From UBA2357 sp046295975 (GTDB taxonomy: Bacteria > Pseudomonadota > Gammaproteobacteria > Burkholderiales > Rhodocyclaceae), in NCBI GenBank assembly GCA_046295975.1, contig JBKBMG010000011.1, positions 49,558 to 113,557 of the forward strand: a stretch of DNA of 64,000 nt, written 5' to 3'. Below are positions 41,659 through 50,817 of this stretch, one piece after another; position 1 is the first letter of the stretch, and the number at the start of each line of letters is the position of its first letter. A program made the translations under genes and the position numbers. The notes beneath the pieces are model-generated. The model saw only the letters and a list, made by a program, of their open reading frames with translations. It was not told the DNA's origin and searched no databases.

Positions 41659-42921
41659 CTACATCGCCAGCTCGTTGACCGACAGAATGCCCATGAGAAT
41701 GGACATGATGATGACGGCGATGACCGCCCCCAGGGAGAGGATGAGCACCGGCTCGATGAGGGTGAGCGCGCGTTTGACGCCGGCCTGGACTTCGCCGTCA
41801 TGCACCCGGGCGACTTCGAGCAGCATCTCGTCGAGCCGGCCGGTTTCTTCACCAAGTTTGACCATATTGATGACCAGCGGAGTGAACAACCCGGATTTTT
41901 CCAGCGCTTCGGCCATGCGCCCCCCCTGCTTGATGGTGGGTGCGACCGAGGCGATGGCGTCGCGCAGGCGCCGGTTCTCCATGGTATCGGTGGCGATGCG
42001 GATGGCCATGACGATGGGTACGCCGTTGTGCAGCAGCGTGCCCATGCTGCGGGCGAAGCGGGTGACCTCGTACTTGAGCACGATGCCGCCGAACACCGGC
42101 AGGCCCAGCAGGCGCGCATCCCGCCAGGCCCGCCCGCCGGGGGTGGCGAGCCAGCGGCGCAGCAGCCACAGGCCGGCGGCGGTGAGCAGCACGAGTATCC
42201 AGCCAGAGTCCGCGACGAAATTGCCCAAGCCGACGACGATTTGCGTTGGCAGCGGCAGGGCGTCGCCCATGTCTTCGAACAAGGCCTCGAACTGCGGCAC
42301 GACGAAGCCGAGCAGCAAGACCACCGACAGCACCGAGACGGTGAGCAGGATGGCCGGATAAATGAGGGACGAGATGACGTTCTCGCGCAGGGCGCGGACG
42401 CGCTCCAGGTGTTCGGCCAGTTGCCCCAGCACCGCTGCGAGCTGCCCGCCAGCCTCGCCGGAGCGCACCATGTTGATGTAGAAGTCGCCGAACAGGCCGT
42501 GATGCGGCGCGAGCGCCTGGCTCAGCCCCTTGCCGGCCTTGACCGACTTGAGGATGTCCTCGAGCAGGGCGACGACCGAGGCCTTCTGCGTCATGCCGAT
42601 CAGCACCCGCAGCGACCGGTCCAGCGGCAGCCCGGCGCGCAACATGATGGACAGTTCGCTGGTGACGGCATGCACGTCCATGAAGCCCGGCGGGCGTTCG
42701 CGCGTGCCCCAGCGCCGCGGCTTGGCGGCCGGGGACGCGGCGGCACCACCGGCCGCCGGAGCGGGTGCCGGCGCAGCGGCCCCGGCGCCATCCTCCAGCC
42801 GGATCGGCGTGAGGCTGCGGCCACGCAACTGGCGCAAGGCGTCTTCGCGGGTGGCCGCGTCGATGCGGCCGTCGATCACACTGCCGTCGGCCTTGGCGGC
42901 ACGATAGACAAACTCGGCCAT
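41659..42921 (-). CDS. gspF: Type II secretion inner-membrane platform protein GspF
   Basis: 420 residues, polytopic. An N-terminal YRAAKADGSVIDG lead-in, a Pro/Ala-rich insert (about 48-72), then two T2SSF domains with membrane helices (LIYPAILLTVSVLSVVLLLG and a C-terminal LIEPVLILSLGAVIAVII). The repeat GLPLDRSL / GVPIVMAI marks each domain. Four bp after gspE. Confidence 0.95.
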   Translation of the reverse strand: MAEFVYRAAKADGSVIDGRIDAATREDALRQLRGRSLTPIRLEDGAGAAAPAPAPAAGGAAASPAAKPRRWGTRERPPGFMDVHAVTSELSIMLRAGLPLDRSLRVLIGMTQKASVVALLEDILKSVKAGKGLSQALAPHHGLFGDFYINMVRSGEAGGQLAAVLGQLAEHLERVRALRENVISSLIYPAILLTVSVLSVVLLLGFVVPQFEALFEDMGDALPLPTQIVVGLGNFVADSGWILVLLTAAGLWLLRRWLATPGGRAWRDARLLGLPVFGGIVLKYEVTRFARSMGTLLHNGVPIVMAIRIATDTMENRRLRDAIASVAPTIKQGGRMAEALEKSGLFTPLVINMVKLGEETGRLDEMLLEVARVHDGEVQAGVKRALTLIEPVLILSLGAVIAVIIMSILMGILSVNELAM

Positions 42922-42925
42922 GGCG

Positions 42926-44650
42926 CTATGCCTGGGTCACGCGGAGGACTTCCTCCAGCGAGGTGATGCCGGCGGCAACCTTGCGCAACCCGTCCTCGTA
43001 CAGCGTCACCATGCCGCTGTCGCGCGCGACGCGGTGCAGCGTGGTGGCATCCGCCCCCGACAGGATGGCCTCGTGGGCGGCATCGTCCATGACGAACAGC
43101 TCGTGAATGGAGGTCCGCCCCAGATAGCCGGACTGCTTGCACTCCGGGCAGCCGCGCGCGGTATGGACGACTCGCGAACCGGCGGGCAGGAAACGCGACA
43201 GGCCGGTCTTGTCGAGCGTGGCCTGGGGCAGCTCCACGCGCGTCTTGCAGTGCGGGCACAACTGCCGCACCAGGCGCTGCGCCAGCACGCCGTTGACCGT
43301 GGAGGTGATGAGGTAGCGCTCCACCCCCATGTCCTCCAGGCGGATGATCGCGCTCGCGGCGGTATTGGTGTGCAGGGTGGACAGCACGAGGTGGCCGGTG
43401 AGCGCCGACTGCACCGCGATCTGGGCGGTTTCGGTGTCGCGCATCTCGCCGATCATGATGATGTCCGGATCCTGGCGAAGGATTGAGCGCAGCGCGTGGG
43501 CGAAGGTCATGCCGATCTGGGTCTGCACCTGGACCTGGTTCACGCCTTCGAGCTGGTATTCGACAGGATCCTCGACGGTGAGAACCTTCATGCTCACCGC
43601 GTCGAGCTTGGCGAGCGAGGCGTACAGCGTGGTGGTCTTGCCCGAACCGGTGGGGCCGGTGACCAGCAGAATGCCGTGCGGCCGCTCGGTGAGTTCGCGA
43701 TATCGCGCCAGCGTGTCGGGCGAGAACCCCATGTCCTCCAGGTTGAGCCGGATGCTGGCGCGATCGAGCACGCGCATCACGACGCTTTCGCCGTGGACGG
43801 TGGGCAGGGTGGACACCCGCAGGTCGAGCTCATGGCCTTTGACCCGGGTCTTGATCCGGCCGTCCTGCGGCAGGCGGCGCTCGGCGATGTTGAGATGGGC
43901 CAGCAGCTTGATGCGCGAGGTCACTGCGGCAGCCAGCCCGCGGTCGGCGAGTTCGGCCTGATGCAGCACGCCGTCGACCCGGTAGCGGATGTGCAGGCCG
44001 TCTTCAAAGGGTTCGATATGGATGTCCGAGGCGCGCAAGTCGATGACCCGGGCGATCACCTGGTTCACCATGCGGATGACGGGCGCTTCCGAAGCGAGGT
44101 CCTTGAGGTGCTCGACGAACTCGCTGTCACCGCCGAATCCGCCGCCCTCGTCCGCCGCCTCGGCCTCGTCCTCCAGTGCGGGATCGGCGTACAGCCGCTC
44201 GAGTGCCAACTGCAACTCGCTTTCGAGCGCAAGCCGGGGCGCCACCCGGCACCCGCTGGCGAGCTGCATGGCCTTGTTGAGAAAGGCGTCCTGAGGCACG
44301 GCCATGGCCACTTCCAGCCGGCCGTCGGCGAGCCCCAGGGGCAGGATGAGGTGGGTCCGCAGATAGTCGGGCTGCAATCCGGGAACGTCGACCGCCTCTT
44401 CCGGGAAATCCGCGGCGAGTACCAGCGGCAGATCCAGTTGCTCGGCCAGCGCGCGCGCCACGTCGAGCTCGGAAAGCAAGCCCAGGCGCACCATCACCCG
44501 GCCCAGCAGGTCGCCCATTTCGCCCTGGGCGGCGAGCGCCTGTTCGAGATCGCGCGCCGACAGGCGCTGAGACTGCACCAGCCGCTCGCCGAGCCGGAGG
44601 TGTCCGACCGCGGCGGCGGCAGGTACGTGGGTTTGCAAGGCTGTGCTCAT
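42926..44650 (-). CDS. gspE: Type II secretion ATPase GspE
   Basis: 574 residues. N1 domain binds GspL (1-150), then Walker A TGPTGSGKTT (331-340), the Asp box TVEDPVEYQLEGV, Walker B LRQDPDIIMIGEMRD, and the tetra-Cys zinc site C465/C468/C501/C504 (CPHC, CPEC). Cytoplasmic hexamer powering pseudopilus growth. First gene of the operon, opening the order E-F-G-H-I-J-K-L-M-C/N-D. Confidence 0.97.
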   Translation of the reverse strand: MSTALQTHVPAAAAVGHLRLGERLVQSQRLSARDLEQALAAQGEMGDLLGRVMVRLGLLSELDVARALAEQLDLPLVLAADFPEEAVDVPGLQPDYLRTHLILPLGLADGRLEVAMAVPQDAFLNKAMQLASGCRVAPRLALESELQLALERLYADPALEDEAEAADEGGGFGGDSEFVEHLKDLASEAPVIRMVNQVIARVIDLRASDIHIEPFEDGLHIRYRVDGVLHQAELADRGLAAAVTSRIKLLAHLNIAERRLPQDGRIKTRVKGHELDLRVSTLPTVHGESVVMRVLDRASIRLNLEDMGFSPDTLARYRELTERPHGILLVTGPTGSGKTTTLYASLAKLDAVSMKVLTVEDPVEYQLEGVNQVQVQTQIGMTFAHALRSILRQDPDIIMIGEMRDTETAQIAVQSALTGHLVLSTLHTNTAASAIIRLEDMGVERYLITSTVNGVLAQRLVRQLCPHCKTRVELPQATLDKTGLSRFLPAGSRVVHTARGCPECKQSGYLGRTSIHELFVMDDAAHEAILSGADATTLHRVARDSGMVTLYEDGLRKVAAGITSLEEVLRVTQA

Positions 44651-44944
44651 CGGGAAAGGATCACTGGTTCGATTGTGTGCGCCGCGGCGACTGGCGTTGC
44701 GCGCGGCACGCCCGGAAGTATCGCCGATCGCGGCCGGCGGGCATGCAACAAACTGTCAATAACAATAGGGCGCGTCATGGCCACTGCGCGGTCGCGACGC
44801 GCGCCGTGACGATGGCGATGACGGCCACGGGGATGCGTGATTGTACGCGAGGGCGCGCCCGCGCCGTTACGCCGGGCCTCGCCCTCACCTCGCCCTCACC
44901 TCGCCCTCACCTCGCCCTCACCTCGCCCTCACCTCGCCCTCACC
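44651..44944. other. Region upstream of the type II secretion operon
   Basis: 294 bp with no gene. A perfect TTGACA reads leftward at 44759-44754, but nothing like TATAAT follows at 16-18 bp, so no sigma-70 promoter can be claimed; the gsp promoter should lie here. The last 66 bp are an 11-bp tandem repeat. Confidence 0.4.
44878..44943. repeat. Six 11-bp tandem copies after the HAD gene
   Basis: CTCGCCCTCAC repeated six times without error, ending one base before the stop codon (44945-44947) of the leftward HAD/COG5610-like gene. It is a minisatellite of one helical turn, with no spacers and so no CRISPR. Confidence 0.95.
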
Positions 44945-47035
44945 TCAAGCCTCGCCGAAGAGATCGGCGAAACGGACCACGCCCCGCCCGCAGTAGTGAT
45001 CGTCGCCCGCGATGGCGGCAAGTGCCTGGCGCTCCGAGGCTGAGATGCCTTCCCAGAAATCGCTGAACAGGCGCTCGGCAAAGCCAAGATCGATGCGCAT
45101 CCCGCCCCCCAGCAAGTCCTTGAGATGGCGGTAGTCCTCGGCAAAGGCCAGCGCCCCGGCACGCACCTCCGTGCGCATGGGCGCGCAGCTGTATTCGGCC
45201 TCGGACAGTGTCTGCCAGTGCGCCACCGGCACACCGTCGTCGTCCAGGCGGTAGTGGGTGAGTTGTGGGTCGTCCGACCCGAGCAACATCTCCAGCGGCA
45301 GGCAGTAGCGCAGCAGGGCGGCGTCCTCGGGCGTGCGCACGTCGTGCGCGTAGGCGCCGTCGGCCAGGACGCCGAAGCGTTGACGCAGACCGGCCACCAC
45401 GTCGCGCGTGACCAGATAGTAGCCGTGCACCGGGCGGTCGCCACCGAGCGCACACAGCCGCGCCTGGGTGCTCGCCGCATAGCCGACGTCGACCACCGCC
45501 GCGCGGCCATTGTCGAACAGGCCGCTGGCCGCGAGATAGGCATCCAGCGCCTGCCGCTCGCGGCGCGCCTGTTCCTGTATCCGCGGCGCCAGCCACTGCA
45601 GCACCGCATGCAGGTGGGCGACCTGCCCACCTCGCACCTCGACCTTGCGGTCGACGGGCCACACCCCCGCGGCGTCCAGCCTGCGCAACTCGTCCTCGTC
45701 CAGCACGATGCCGAAGCGGCGCTGCAGGTAGTCGGAGAGGCTTCCCGGCAGGAAGGCGGTGCGCGCAACGTCGAGCACATCGTCCCAGGACTCGATCATT
45801 GCCATGGCCACCGCACGCCGGGACAGCACCAGATAGTGGCGTTCGGGCATGGATGAGGACGCCGATCCGGGGAACACCCGCGCAAACACCTCGCGCAGCA
45901 ACTGCCCCTCGCGGGCAAGAAAGTACAGGCGCGACATACCGTCGCGCTGGGCGCGCTCGCCCAGCCATTCGCAAAACGCCACCAGCAGCGGGCCGACGAT
46001 CGCGTAGCCCACGCCATGCCGCCCCCCCTGAACCAGCGCCGCGCGGTCGCGCGCGACGGCGGGAAACAGGTCTGAGAAAAAACGGCGTGCGATCAGTCCG
46101 GTGACCACATCGGTCGCGGACAGCCGCTTTTCGCCGGCATCCGCCCGCAACACGCCGGACAGGCGCCCTGCCGCACGCGGAAACGCAGTGGTGGTGTCCG
46201 CCACCGTCGGCAGCGGATAGGTCTGCATCCCCTTCTGCTCGGGAATACGCGCATCGGACAGGGGATGGTCGCCGACGACGAGGATCTGCTCGGGGCGCAG
46301 GCCCGAGTCGGCCAGAATGCGGTCGAACAAACGCCCGGTCGACTTGCGTTCGCCGATGTCCGATGACACGTACAACAAGTCGATGCCATCCAGCCCACAA
46401 TTGGCGAGGATGCGCTCCACCGCGCCGCGCGACAAGGCGGTATCGCTGGCGAGCGCCACCTGCTTGCCGGCCCGGCGCGCAGCGGCCAGCAGGCGTGCTG
46501 CGCCGGGGCGTGGCACGCACAAGGCGAGTTCCGCGGCCTCTTCGAGTTCTACCAGGTGTTCGGCGGCCAGGTTCATGGCGACCCGATGCTCGGTCGTGGA
46601 CGCCCCGGCCACGGTGCAGTGCCGGTAGATGTCCGCCAGGGTCACGTCGCGCTGGCCGGCCTGCGCGCGTGCCGCCCGCTCTGCCGCCGCACGCACGGCC
46701 ACGAACCCGGGGTCGCCTAGACGGGCCGCGACCACCTGACGCGCAAGATCCGGCACGGGTAGCGGGCGCTCGACCAGGGTATCGAACAGATCGAAGACTA
46801 CCAGGCGGACGCCATCGGCCGCGACCAGGGCCTCGAAGCGTCCCGGATCCAGTTGCCGTTCATCCGGCCGCAGTGCGCCGGTGCGTCGCTTCAGCGCGAC
46901 GCGGGTCTCCGCCCAGGCGCGACGCGTGGCCGCGCGCAATCCCCAGGTCCGGTAGTAACCCAGCGCACGATTGAAAAGCCTGGAGTCGACAGACAACCGG
47001 ACGAACAAGCGGGCAAACAAGCGAATAAACTCCAT
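44945..47035 (-). CDS. HAD-family protein with COG5610-type C-terminal domain
   Basis: 696 residues from ATG at 47035. HAD motifs are complete: D82/D85 in FDLFDTLVE, S197 in LASDTAL, K231 in GERKSTG, D256/D261 in GDHPLSD. The C-terminal 390 residues match the second half of the 1121-residue GT2-HAD protein at FLAREGQLL, YLVLSRR, VVDVGYAASTQ and GYYLV. No glycosyltransferase part is present. Last gene of the second glycan operon. A sugar-phosphate phosphatase or polymer-modifying enzyme is the likely kind of activity, but this is inference. An earlier in-frame ATG at 47062 is possible. Confidence 0.8.
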   Translation of the reverse strand: MEFIRLFARLFVRLSVDSRLFNRALGYYRTWGLRAATRRAWAETRVALKRRTGALRPDERQLDPGRFEALVAADGVRLVVFDLFDTLVERPLPVPDLARQVVAARLGDPGFVAVRAAAERAARAQAGQRDVTLADIYRHCTVAGASTTEHRVAMNLAAEHLVELEEAAELALCVPRPGAARLLAAARRAGKQVALASDTALSRGAVERILANCGLDGIDLLYVSSDIGERKSTGRLFDRILADSGLRPEQILVVGDHPLSDARIPEQKGMQTYPLPTVADTTTAFPRAAGRLSGVLRADAGEKRLSATDVVTGLIARRFFSDLFPAVARDRAALVQGGRHGVGYAIVGPLLVAFCEWLGERAQRDGMSRLYFLAREGQLLREVFARVFPGSASSSMPERHYLVLSRRAVAMAMIESWDDVLDVARTAFLPGSLSDYLQRRFGIVLDEDELRRLDAAGVWPVDRKVEVRGGQVAHLHAVLQWLAPRIQEQARRERQALDAYLAASGLFDNGRAAVVDVGYAASTQARLCALGGDRPVHGYYLVTRDVVAGLRQRFGVLADGAYAHDVRTPEDAALLRYCLPLEMLLGSDDPQLTHYRLDDDGVPVAHWQTLSEAEYSCAPMRTEVRAGALAFAEDYRHLKDLLGGGMRIDLGFAERLFSDFWEGISASERQALAAIAGDDHYCGRGVVRFADLFGEA

Positions 47036-47136
47036 CGCCGCTGCGCGGTGGCGCGGCGGCATCCATATACGACGCAAATGGTACGCGTCCGACTCGGGCC
47101 AAGCCGGGCAGGTTCCGGGTAGTGCCCACCGAGCAC

Positions 47137-48105
47137 TCAAAGTCGCCGCAACAGGGCCGCCAGACGCAGTGCGAGGTCGTCGCTGGTACTCTGCCGATGC
47201 ACGCCGACCTTGCGCAACTGACGGACGGCCGCGAGACCGCCTGCGCCACGCAGCGAGGAAAACGCCTCGGCAAGCGCACGATTGCGGCGCGTAAGCATGC
47301 TCCCGACGCGTGACAGGGATTCGAGATGCTGTCCGTTCCAGCTGCGCAACTGCCCCGCCAGCAGCCCGCGCAGACGCTTGAAGCGGGCCAGTACGCCGTT
47401 GTTCGCGCCCTGGGCATTGTGAACGTGCTGGCGGTAGCGCACCGTTGGATGCGCATCGTACACCACCGAGCCACCGACGCCACTCACCAGCAGATACAGC
47501 CACCAGTCGTGGGAAGCGACGCGCACGTCGGCGCCGGCCGCGGCGAGCAAGGCACGCGCGGCAGCATCGAAGACCATGGTATTTGCGCCGGCGTAGCTCT
47601 GTACAAGCGCGTTCTCGAACCCGATTCTGCGGGCGCACAGGCGCGACAGCCCGAGTTCGCGATCGTGCTCGTCCACCAGCAGGGTGCGCCCGCCGTACAG
47701 CCGGGCGGGATGATCGCCGCGCGGCGCCGCGCGCAGGCGGCTGATGGCGCGCTCCAGCTTTTCCGGCAGCCAGACATCGTCCTGATCACAGAAGGCGAAG
47801 TAGTCGGCGACGACCTCCGGGGCGCAGGCCATGGACAGGAAGTTGGCGACGAAGCCGCGCCGTGGTCCGTCACGCACGATCACGCGCTCGACGCCCACCT
47901 CATGGGCGAAGGTGTCGACGATGGCGAGCGTGGCATCGCTGGAGCCGTCGTCCGACACCACCAGAAACCAGTCCTGATGCGACTGCCCGGCGATCGATTC
48001 GAGTTGGCGCCGCAGAAAGCGCTCGCCGTTGTAGGTGGCGAGCAGGATCGCAACGCGCGACCCGCCGGCCACACCGGGCCGGGCGCCGCTGCCGGACCCG
48101 CTCAC
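47137..48105 (-). CDS. GT2-family glycosyltransferase (rhamnosyltransferase-like)
   Basis: 322 residues from GTG at 48105, overlapping the apaH stop as GTGA. RVAILLATYNGERFLRRQLESI, VSDDGSSD, the metal motif FCDQDDVWLPEKLE and SHDWWLYLLV match the family of WbbL/RfbF-like rhamnosyltransferases; dTDP-rhamnose is made elsewhere in the window. The acceptor is unknown. 101 bp separate it from the HAD gene. Confidence 0.87.
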   Translation of the reverse strand: MSGSGSGARPGVAGGSRVAILLATYNGERFLRRQLESIAGQSHQDWFLVVSDDGSSDATLAIVDTFAHEVGVERVIVRDGPRRGFVANFLSMACAPEVVADYFAFCDQDDVWLPEKLERAISRLRAAPRGDHPARLYGGRTLLVDEHDRELGLSRLCARRIGFENALVQSYAGANTMVFDAAARALLAAAGADVRVASHDWWLYLLVSGVGGSVVYDAHPTVRYRQHVHNAQGANNGVLARFKRLRGLLAGQLRSWNGQHLESLSRVGSMLTRRNRALAEAFSSLRGAGGLAAVRQLRKVGVHRQSTSDDLALRLAALLRRL

Positions 48106-48920
48106 GACGCGCGCCCTGCCCGCGCGAAGGCCTGGAACACCGCCCGATCTTCCAGCCGCACCGCGGTCAGGCGCTCGCCCCACACACAGCCGGTATCGAG
48201 TGCGAGCAGGTCGGGGCGGATCTTGAGCCCCAGCGCCGACCAGTGTCCGCACACCACCGTGGTGTCGAGGCTGCGCCGGCGGGGGTGATCGAACCAGGGA
48301 TGATGGTCGCGGGGTACCTTGTCCGGTCCGCCCTTGGCGTCGAACTCCATTTCCCCGGCAAGACTGCAGAAACGCATGCGCGTCATCGCATTGACGATGA
48401 CCCGCCAGCGCTCGACGCCGCTCAGCCCGGGATGCCAGGTGTTGGGCAGGTTGCCCCACAGCACGTCGAGAAAGTCGCCGAAATCGGGCCCGGCGAGCAC
48501 CGCCTCGACCTCGGCCGCCAGCGCCCTGGCCTCTGCCACCTCCCAGCACGGCAGCAGGCCGGCGTGCACCATGGCGTACCCGGCTTCGACGTGCATCAGC
48601 GGCCGTCGCCGAACCCAGTCGAGCAATTCGTCGCGATCGGGCGCATCCAGCACCGCCTGCAGCGTATCCCGGCGCTTGCGCTGGGCGGCGCTACTGAAGG
48701 CGATCTTCAGCAGGTAGAGGTCGTGATTGCCGAGCACCACCTGCGCACGATCGCCCAAGCCCTTTACGAAGCGCAGCACCTCGAGCGAGGCCGGTCCGCG
48801 GTTGACCAGATCGCCCACCAGCCACAGCCTGTCCTGCACGGGATCGAAGGCGAACTGGTCGAGCAGGGTACGAAATTCGTCGTAACAGCCCTGAAGATCG
48901 CCGATTGCATAGGTTGCCAA
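48102..48920 (-). CDS. apaH: Symmetrical bis(5'-nucleosyl)-tetraphosphatase
   Basis: Hydrolyses Ap4A to two ADP. 272 residues, the usual ApaH length. Calcineurin-type metal motifs GDLQG (7-11), GDLVNRGP, GNHD and VHAGL, and CGHWSALG. Six bp from the dehydratase gene and coupled to the glycosyltransferase downstream, so it is read within a glycan operon rather than beside ksgA as in enterics. Confidence 0.95.
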   Translation of the reverse strand: MATYAIGDLQGCYDEFRTLLDQFAFDPVQDRLWLVGDLVNRGPASLEVLRFVKGLGDRAQVVLGNHDLYLLKIAFSSAAQRKRRDTLQAVLDAPDRDELLDWVRRRPLMHVEAGYAMVHAGLLPCWEVAEARALAAEVEAVLAGPDFGDFLDVLWGNLPNTWHPGLSGVERWRVIVNAMTRMRFCSLAGEMEFDAKGGPDKVPRDHHPWFDHPRRRSLDTTVVCGHWSALGLKIRPDLLALDTGCVWGERLTAVRLEDRAVFQAFARAGRAS

Positions 48921-48926
48921 GTGCCG

Positions 48927-50810
48927 CTATGCCTCCAACAGCTTCGCCGTCTTGACCAGTACGGGTTTGGGCGGATTGTACGGTGCGTACTCGGGCACCC
49001 AGCGGCGCAGGTCGCGCCGGACTTCGTCGTCGCTGCGCGTCACGCCCTGGCCCAGCCACTGCAGCAACTCGGCCATCTCGAAACCCTCGGGCATGATGGA
49101 GCGGGCCACGCGCAACTTGTTGTGGTGCGTCGGGCGGGTCTGCTCGGCATGCGCCAGCACTTCCTCGTAGAGCTTCTCGCCTGGCCTCAAGCCGGTGAAG
49201 ATGATGGGAATGTCGTTCTCGGAATACCCGGACAGCCGGATCATGTCACGCGCCAGATCGACAACCTTGACCGGTTCGCCCATGTCGAGCACGAAAATCT
49301 CACCGCCCTCGCCCATCGCCGCGGCCTGCAGCACCAGTTGCGCCGCCTCGTGCGTGGCCATGAAATAGCGGGTGATCTCGGGGTGGGTCACGGTGACCGG
49401 GCCGCCGCGTTCGATCTGTGCCTGGAACTTGGGAATCACGCTGCCAGCGCTGCCCAGCACGTTGCCGAAACGCACCATCTCGAAACGGGTGCGGGAGGAC
49501 TGGCGCTGCAACTCCTGGCACAGCACCTCCGCCAGGCGCTTGGTCGCCCCCATGACATTGGTGGGATTGACCGCCTTGTCGGTGGAGACCAGCACGAACT
49601 TCTCGACCCCCGCCTCGGCCGCCGCCTGCCCTACCACCAAGGTGCCGAAGACGTTGTTGCGCACTGCCTGCCAGGCATTGTGCTCTTCCATCAACGGCAC
49701 GTGCTTGTAGGCCGCGGCGTGGAACACGACGGCCGGCGCGTAGCGCTCCATCACTTCCATGACGCGCCGCTTGTCCTTGACGTCGCCCGCCACCGGCACG
49801 AGGTCAATTTCGGGCATGAAATCGGCGAATTCCTCGCGCAAGGTGTAGAGCGCGTACTCGCTCAACTCCAGCGCGATGATCTGGGCGGGCGAGAAGCGGG
49901 CGATCTGGCGGCACAACTCGGCGCCGATGGAACCGCCGGCACCGGTAACCATGGCCACCCGGCCGACGAGCAGATCGCGCACCTGGGGGGTATCGATCGC
50001 CACCGGGTCGCGCCCCAGCAAGTCCTCGACCTTCAGGCGGCGCAACTGCGACACCGCGTCGTGATTGGCCAGCAGCTGGCCGATGGCAGGCAGGGTGAAC
50101 GCCCGCACGCCGGCCTGCACACAGAGGTTCGCCACCAGTCGATGCTGGGCCGGGCTGGCGTCCGGCATGGCGATGATGGCGTGGCGCACCTTGAGCATCT
50201 CGGCCCAGCGGCCGATCTCGTGATGGGCGCCGAGCACCCGCACGCCGAAGATTTCGCGATGACGCTTGGAGGCGTCGTCGTCCAGCATGCCGACCACGTT
50301 CCATTCCGGCGAGCGGGCCAGTTCCTCGACCAGATTGGCGGCCTCGCGCCCGGCGCCGATGACCACCACCGGCTTGCCGACGCCGCGCAGCGCGCCGAAT
50401 TCACGCTGCTCCTTGAACACCCGGTAGGCCGAGCGCCCGCCCCCCATGAGCAGGATGAGCAGCAACGGATAGGCCAGCCAGACCATGCGTGGCAGAGCTG
50501 GCTCCGGTACCAGCAGCACCGCGCCGACCGCCATGGCGACCGTGCTGATCGCCGCGGCACGCAGGATGCGCAACAGGTCCGGCAGGCTGGCGAAGACCCA
50601 GATGCCTCGATAGAGGCCCGAAGCGCGGAAGATCAGCGCCTCGATCGGGATCAGGATCATCAGCCCCGACCACATCAGCCCCACGTATTCCGGTGGCACG
50701 CTACCGTTGAAACGGATCAGGAAGGCCAGCGTCCAGGCGCAGACGACCGCCGCCAGATCGAACGCGAAAACCGCGAGCGAACGCCAGTTGGATGGAAGCG
50801 AGGCAATCAT
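48927..50810 (-). CDS. WbpM/FlaA1-type UDP-sugar 4,6-dehydratase
   Basis: Membrane-bound dehydratase of the large WbpM/PglF class, making UDP-4-keto-6-deoxy-HexNAc for QuiNAc, FucNAc or bacillosamine-type sugars. 627 residues. Four to five N-terminal helices (about 10-125), a first Rossmann part VIGAGREA (150-157), then the catalytic domain VTGAGGSIG (288-296), DVKDKRRV, and the active-site run STDKAVNPTNVMGATK with Met420 and Lys424 (the M-x3-K form of this class). The epimerase and WecA-type neighbours fit such a pathway. Confidence 0.93.
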   Translation of the reverse strand: MIASLPSNWRSLAVFAFDLAAVVCAWTLAFLIRFNGSVPPEYVGLMWSGLMILIPIEALIFRASGLYRGIWVFASLPDLLRILRAAAISTVAMAVGAVLLVPEPALPRMVWLAYPLLLILLMGGGRSAYRVFKEQREFGALRGVGKPVVVIGAGREAANLVEELARSPEWNVVGMLDDDASKRHREIFGVRVLGAHHEIGRWAEMLKVRHAIIAMPDASPAQHRLVANLCVQAGVRAFTLPAIGQLLANHDAVSQLRRLKVEDLLGRDPVAIDTPQVRDLLVGRVAMVTGAGGSIGAELCRQIARFSPAQIIALELSEYALYTLREEFADFMPEIDLVPVAGDVKDKRRVMEVMERYAPAVVFHAAAYKHVPLMEEHNAWQAVRNNVFGTLVVGQAAAEAGVEKFVLVSTDKAVNPTNVMGATKRLAEVLCQELQRQSSRTRFEMVRFGNVLGSAGSVIPKFQAQIERGGPVTVTHPEITRYFMATHEAAQLVLQAAAMGEGGEIFVLDMGEPVKVVDLARDMIRLSGYSENDIPIIFTGLRPGEKLYEEVLAHAEQTRPTHHNKLRVARSIMPEGFEMAELLQWLGQGVTRSDDEVRRDLRRWVPEYAPYNPPKPVLVKTAKLLEA

Positions 50811-50817
50811 CTTGTAT

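Noticed and set aside
44754..44759. TTGACA -35 box for the type II secretion operon
   Set aside because: Perfect hexamer, but no -10-like sequence at 16-18 bp, so it cannot be supported as a sigma-70 promoter.
44878..44943. CRISPR array
   Set aside because: The 11-bp units are contiguous with no spacers, and no cas gene is near. The other tandem repeats also lack spacers.
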